Positions 60,242 to 64,000 of a stretch of DNA of 64,000 nt are shown piece by piece; positions within the stretch are counted from its first letter, which is position 1; each line of letters begins with the position of its first letter. Source of the DNA: CAIQNR01 sp031972475 (lineage in GTDB: Bacteria; Babelota; Babeliae; Babelales; CAIQNR01). The stretch spans positions 310,001-374,000 of the forward strand of contig DALYEP010000001.1 in assembly GCA_031972475.1 (NCBI GenBank), in the 5' to 3' direction. The notes under the pieces are model-generated. The model searched no databases and was not told where the DNA came from. It was given only the letters and a program-made list of their open reading frames with translations. The position numbers and the translations under genes were made by a program.

Positions 60242-61647
60242 AATAAAACCCTCTTTTTAAGCTCTTCTTTATCAACAATCCCATTTTCTATCTGTAAAGT
60301 ATAAGCATCATGTAAAGCAATTCCTATATCTCTTCCAGCACTTATATGACCAACAAGATCACTTCCTTTAAGAATTGGTTCTTCTTGATTATACAAAACT
60401 CCATAAGACTCTGCTTTCATTAAAAATTCTTTAAGCATTGGTTCTTCATAATTAAAAAAAGGCTCATTTTTTAAAGGATTTCTAGCTGATTTATCACACA
60501 AAACTAAAAGCCCTAATTCTTTACAGGAAGTTTCTGGAGCAAGTCTCATAGCAAGTCTTTTATATGCAGCAGAGCCGGCGTTATTTTTAATAAAAGAGAA
60601 AGGAGTCATGTGCCAACGAACTAATTTTGTTATCTTTGGAACAATCTTTTTTGTAATAGCAATAACATCTAAAATTTTTTTCGCTAATTCAACACCTGCA
60701 ATATCATGTCCTAAAGAAGAAATCTTTCCATTATTTTTTTTTGTTGTTGTTAATTTTCCAAGATCATGACATAAGGCAGAAAGAACCATACTATATTTAT
60801 CTTCATCATTATTATAATGCTGAAAAGCAGCTGCATCTACTGCTTGCTTGGTATGTTCAAAAACATCACCCTCAGGATGCCAATTAACATCTTGCTCAAG
60901 GCCAATAAGACCATGTAGTTCTGGCAAAATATCTTTAAGCCGATCAGTATCAACCAACCATTGCAAACCTAACGAGGGCTTTTTACCCATAATAAATAAT
61001 TTATAAAATTCTTCTTTAATTCGATCGCTTGAAATATCTGACAAGTTCATACATTTTCCAATTTCATATAATTTTTCATCTGGTAAAAAATTAAATCGAG
61101 CAATGAATTGCATAATTCTAAAATAACGTAATGGATCTTCTTGAAAAAAATTATTATTTACTGCACGTAAAATTTTATTTTTTAAATCTTCTATACCATT
61201 AAATGGGTCGACTATTTGACCATTTAATAAATTTATCCCAATTGCATTAATAGTAATATCCCTTCTTGAAAATGCTTGCTGATAAGACAATTGAGAATCT
61301 ATTTGTATTGAAGGCTTTCTTCCGACTCCATCAATGCGGGGTAATGACCAATCAACAGGAATCCCATCAATTTTAAAAACTCCAAATACCTTACCTACTT
61401 TTCTTACAAAGCCATATTGACGTAAAAAACTTTCTAAGTCATCTAATGCAATACCATAAACTTCTATATCTAAATCTTTTATAGGCATATCTAAAAAAGC
61501 ATCTCTTACAGCTCCGCCAACAAGAAAACATGCTGTATCTTTTTTTTCAGAATGAAGATCATTAATTATTTTTTTAATCAATGGAAATTCTTCTTCAATT
61601 TGTTTCATTACTTTTTGCACAATTCTCTCAACTTTTGTAGAATTCAT
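60223..61647 (-). CDS. cca: tRNA nucleotidyltransferase / poly(A) polymerase family with HD domain
   Basis: A class II nucleotidyltransferase of 474 aa that adds or repairs CCA on tRNA 3' ends. The head has FLVGGAVRDAFLDMPIKDLD with the G-G and D-x-D metal motif. RRDITINAIGINLLNGQIVDPF and RYFRIMQFIARF are the nucleotide-template blocks. A C-terminal HD phosphohydrolase domain has VFEHTKQAVDAA and CHDLGKLTT. The ATG of MNSTKVERI is chosen; GTG four codons earlier overlaps the only purine-rich site. At least one tRNA here (Ala) lacks encoded CCA and needs this enzyme. Confidence 0.9.
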   Translation of the reverse strand: MNSTKVERIVQKVMKQIEEEFPLIKKIINDLHSEKKDTACFLVGGAVRDAFLDMPIKDLDIEVYGIALDDLESFLRQYGFVRKVGKVFGVFKIDGIPVDWSLPRIDGVGRKPSIQIDSQLSYQQAFSRRDITINAIGINLLNGQIVDPFNGIEDLKNKILRAVNNNFFQEDPLRYFRIMQFIARFNFLPDEKLYEIGKCMNLSDISSDRIKEEFYKLFIMGKKPSLGLQWLVDTDRLKDILPELHGLIGLEQDVNWHPEGDVFEHTKQAVDAAAFQHYNNDEDKYSMVLSALCHDLGKLTTTKKNNGKISSLGHDIAGVELAKKILDVIAITKKIVPKITKLVRWHMTPFSFIKNNAGSAAYKRLAMRLAPETSCKELGLLVLCDKSARNPLKNEPFFNYEEPMLKEFLMKAESYGVLYNQEEPILKGSDLVGHISAGRDIGIALHDAYTLQIENGIVDKEELKKRVLLCKKRI

Positions 61648-61684
61648 ACTCTTATACACTTTCCAAGCTTAAAAAGGACTTTTT

Positions 61685-62479
61685 ATGAAAAAAAAATTAA
61701 TAGTAACATCATTATTTTTAACCTATATGACTTTATCTAGTCGCGATGGTTTTTTTAAGAATATATCTAATTGGATATATAACATTGAAAATGATGTTAG
61801 CTCTTCTAAGCATATGTTAACAGATAAAGAAAATCACATAATAATCAAAAATTTCACAGGTGATATTACCATAAAAACATGGTCAAAAAATGAAGTATTA
61901 CTTGAAGTGACAAAGTCTGGAAAAATAGATGATATTGAAGAAACACATGTTGATATTAAACATACAAAATCTTCTTTGATTATCAAAACAATAGAACAAT
62001 CAACAGGATCCTGTCGTGTTGATTATACTTTAGTTGTTCCTAAACGTTGCTCTATTGACATACAAACAGAAAAAGGAAATATCTCTATTAATGGAGTTAC
62101 AGAACCCGTTATTGCAAAAGCATATAAAGGATCAATTAAAATTAACGGAGCACGATCAATCAAAGCAGAAACAAAATTTGGCAATATAGATATAGAAACC
62201 AATGATCTTAAAAAAACAGATAATATCCTTGCATTTAGCACAAAAGGAAATGTAAATATACGCATTCCAGAAAATACTAATGCTACCCTTTATGCAAAAA
62301 CATCTCGCGGTAAAGTAACAACGGAGCAAAAAGTACTTTTAAAAAATGTATCAACAGAAATTTGTAACACAGCACTTGCACAATTAAGAAAAGATATTCA
62401 AGGAACGTTGGGAAATTCTGAAGGTTGCGAACTTAGATTATTAACAAATTCTGGAAACGTGAAAGTATTACGAGCATGA
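61685..62479 (+). CDS. exported DUF4097-type beta-helix protein
   Basis: A 264-residue protein with a signal peptide (about 1-19). From residue 55 the sequence is a regular series of short beta strands with glycine turns: IIIKNFTGDITIKTW, GNISINGVTEPVIAKAYKGS, FGNIDIETNDL, KGNVNIRIPENTNATLYAKTSRGKV. This is the DUF4097 pattern, common in envelope proteins of unknown role. AAAAAGGA precedes the ATG. Its stop overlaps the next gene (ATGA), so the pair is coupled. Confidence 0.75.
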   Translation: MKKKLIVTSLFLTYMTLSSRDGFFKNISNWIYNIENDVSSSKHMLTDKENHIIIKNFTGDITIKTWSKNEVLLEVTKSGKIDDIEETHVDIKHTKSSLIIKTIEQSTGSCRVDYTLVVPKRCSIDIQTEKGNISINGVTEPVIAKAYKGSIKINGARSIKAETKFGNIDIETNDLKKTDNILAFSTKGNVNIRIPENTNATLYAKTSRGKVTTEQKVLLKNVSTEICNTALAQLRKDIQGTLGNSEGCELRLLTNSGNVKVLRA

Positions 62480-62667
62480 TATCAAAAAAAATAGCCTATC
62501 TTTTAAAAATATCACTAATAGTTATAGCATCAATCGGAATAAGCATTGGAACAATGTATATTATTAGTAAAATAGCATGCAGAAAAAAAACAGAATCTAA
62601 TTGCACATCACATTGCTGCTCACATGAACATAAGCATAATGAACATAAAAAATGTCATACCCATTAA
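62476..62667 (+). CDS. small membrane peptide with Cys/His-rich tail
   Basis: A 63-residue protein. Residues ~8-33 form one membrane helix (LLKISLIVIASIGISIGTMY). The last 29 residues contain five cysteines and seven histidines (CRKKTESNCTSHCCSHEHKH then NEHKKCHTH), a likely metal-binding tail. It is translationally coupled to the DUF4097 gene. The thiol-transfer gene dsbD starts 250 bases further on, after tRNA-Ala. Metal handling in the envelope is inferred from composition only. Confidence 0.6.
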   Translation: MISKKIAYLLKISLIVIASIGISIGTMYIISKIACRKKTESNCTSHCCSHEHKHNEHKKCHTH

Positions 62668-62686
62668 TAAAAATAAATGATTAATA

Positions 62687-62719
62687 AAATAAGGCACTTT
62701 TTTAAAAAGTGCCTTATTT
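62687..62719. terminator. bidirectional terminator
   Basis: Arms AAATAAGGCACTTTT / AAAAGTGCCTTATTT lie between the Cys/His-rich gene (plus) and the 3' end of tRNA-Ala (minus). T-runs are present on both strands. Confidence 0.85.
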
Positions 62720-62722
62720 ATT

Positions 62723-62795
62723 TGGAGCTAAGCGGGCTCGAACCGCTGACCTCACGAATGCCATCCGTGCGCTCTACCAACTGAGCTATAACCCC
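62723..62795 (-). tRNA. tRNA-Ala (GGC), no encoded CCA
   Basis: Acceptor GGGGTTA pairs with TAGCTCC (two G-U pairs). D-arm GCTC/GAGC. Anticodon stem-loop CACGG-ATGGCAT-TCGTG reads GGC. T-arm AGCGG-TTCGAGC-CCGCT. The discriminator A is followed by AAT, so CCA must be added after transcription. Confidence 0.95.
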
Positions 62796-62830
62796 AAAAG
62801 CTAATTAATCTTTTAATCTTTTTTATCTCA

Positions 62831-62858
62831 TTGTCTATTGAAAAAAAATAAGTATAGT
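62831..62858 (+). promoter_or_regulatory. candidate promoter of dsbD
   Basis: TTGTCT and TATAGT separated by 16 bases, about 58 bases before the dsbD start. Confidence 0.4.
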
Positions 62859-62915
62859 AAGTGTAAATAATCGTAGAAAAAATGCAAACGATCCACTAAT
62901 GATAAAGGAATTCAT

Positions 62916-64000
62916 ATGAAAAAATTATTATTATTTTCTTTTTTACTACTTTCTCATTACAAGCTTCTATCTTTTAAAATAGAAAAATCATCCGAACAAA
63001 AAAATGACAATTCTCTTACTATAACTATTCCTGTTTCATTAGAGCCGCAAGAACTTATTAACAACGAACATATTATTCTTTCTATTGATGAACCAGAATG
63101 TAACTTAAAAAATTGGTCTATTGATAAAAAACCTATTCTTTCTTTTAATCAAACACTTCAAGAAAATATATATGCATACAATCAATCATTTGTTATTAAT
63201 GCTTTTATAGAAAAAAATAACACACCTTTTGAAATTAATGGAAATCTTCACTTAACAATCGCATCTTCTAAAGATCCTGAACCAGAAGAAATATTAATTC
63301 CTTTTACATTTTCAGAATCAATACATCAATCATCAGAAGAAATGAATTCAGAAATACAAAAATCTACAAACTCTACATACGCAACAGAATCAATATCTAA
63401 CTCATCTTCTTTTTTTACAAAAATAACAAAATTTTCATACAAAGAATCTATTAAAAAAATACTTATAGAAACAAACTCTCTGAGCTTGCAAATCTTGCTT
63501 GCCTTTATTCTTGGTCTTTTATTAAGTTTAACTCCTTGTATTTACCCTATGATTCCTATAACACTAGGAGTCTTACAATCACAAACACATACATCATTAA
63601 TGCATAATTTTTTTATCGCATTTTCTTACACTATTGGTCTTGCAACAACATTTTCTCTCATGGGACTTCTTGCTGCAAGTTCCGGACAAGCATTTGGCTA
63701 CCTTATGACAAACCCTATTTTTGTAATTTTTATTGTTATCTTTTTATGCTATTTTGCATTTTCACTTTTTGGATTTTACAATTTATATATCCCACGTTTT
63801 ATGCAAAATAAAAGCTCAGTTTCGAATTCGGGATCTGCTTTATCTGCATTCTTTTTTGGAATGGCAAGTGGATCTGTTGCATCTCCTTGCGTATCTCCAG
63901 GACTTGCTCTTATTTTAACAATCGTAGCTGCACTTGGTAATAAGTTTTTAGGTTTTTTACTTTTATTTGCTTTTGGTTTTGGTATTAGCACACCACTTTT
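62916..64000 (+). CDS. dsbD: thiol:disulfide interchange protein DsbD, 3' end beyond window
   Basis: 361 codons are visible and open to the window edge. A signal peptide (MKKLLLFSFLLLSHYKLLS) is followed by a periplasmic N-terminal domain (~20-190), which has only one cysteine (in DEPECNLKNW), so the usual cysteine pair of DsbD-alpha is missing. The membrane part has the two redox cysteines in their usual settings: LLSLTPCIYPMIPITLGVL and GSVASPCVSPGLALIL. It passes electrons from cytosolic thioredoxin (TrxB is encoded in this window) to the periplasm. AAAGGA precedes the ATG. A C-terminal thioredoxin-like domain would lie outside the window. Confidence 0.88.
   Translation, partial: MKKLLLFSFLLLSHYKLLSFKIEKSSEQKNDNSLTITIPVSLEPQELINNEHIILSIDEPECNLKNWSIDKKPILSFNQTLQENIYAYNQSFVINAFIEKNNTPFEINGNLHLTIASSKDPEPEEILIPFTFSESIHQSSEEMNSEIQKSTNSTYATESISNSSSFFTKITKFSYKESIKKILIETNSLSLQILLAFILGLLLSLTPCIYPMIPITLGVLQSQTHTSLMHNFFIAFSYTIGLATTFSLMGLLAASSGQAFGYLMTNPIFVIFIVIFLCYFAFSLFGFYNLYIPRFMQNKSSVSNSGSALSAFFFGMASGSVASPCVSPGLALILTIVAALGNKFLGFLLLFAFGFGISTPL

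Overview
This is a strongly A+T-rich, gene-dense chromosomal window from a Gram-negative bacterium. It has a Tol envelope system, a DAP-type MurE, Lgt and a periplasmic DsbD. The organism also looks host-dependent: it carries a eukaryote-style deoxynucleoside kinase, an AGCS amino-acid symporter, a histone-H1-like protein, and many short secreted proteins of unknown function. The overall look best fits an intracellular candidate phylum such as Dependentiae (TM6). That placement is an inference from style and gene content, not from a phylogenetic marker search. One run of 100 N marks an assembly gap inside a tandem repeat.

Layout. 1-2.5 kb (minus): a partial secreted protein, mnmA and two small secreted proteins with near-identical 5' ends. 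2.6-11 kb (plus): argS, two secreted proteins, tsf-frr, tRNA-Lys and tRNA-Leu, a trigger-factor-like gene with trxB, and rpmH-rnpA-yidD. 11-17.6 kb: a lipase-fold-like secreted protein, a gapped coiled-coil protein with heptapeptide repeats, phoH, a thrS without TGS domain and the H1-like gene. 17.7-24.6 kb: an rRNA/tRNA 2'-O-methylase, a secreted Hsp20-like protein, a deoxynucleoside kinase, tyrS coupled to a degenerate site-2-protease-like gene, and a GT-C/TPR membrane protein. 24.7-28 kb: a partial ATP synthase cluster (c, two b-type subunits, delta, alpha) and tRNA-Arg.

28-34.8 kb is the most unusual part. It holds a zincin whose HExxH motif is repeated in tandem, murE, alsT, ruvX, a second tRNA-Arg, and a full-length adenylosuccinate-synthetase homologue that has gained a signal peptide and lost every catalytic motif. 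35-43.5 kb (minus) is a compact operon mnmG-lgt-dnaG-rpoD-corC with overlapping genes. 43.6-51 kb has nth, a membrane GAF/PAS/NtrC-like regulator with a dead ATPase centre, a Xer recombinase and PBP2. 51-56 kb (minus) has rpsT-rpmB, an inositol-phosphatase-family gene and two tandem ftsH paralogues. 56-60 kb (minus) is tolQ-tolR-tolA/tonB-tolB. 60-64 kb has cca, a DUF4097 protein coupled to a Cys/His-rich membrane peptide, tRNA-Ala and a truncated dsbD.

How it fits together. The housekeeping core is normal translation, replication initiation and envelope machinery in short overlapping operons, mostly closed by clear stem-loop terminators. Between these blocks sits a recurring class of single genes with signal peptides. 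Several keep the fold of a known enzyme but lack its active site (PurA-like, lipase-like), and a further membrane protein is a site-2-protease-like pseudoenzyme. This points to conversion of metabolic enzymes into exported non-catalytic proteins and is the main lead for follow-up.
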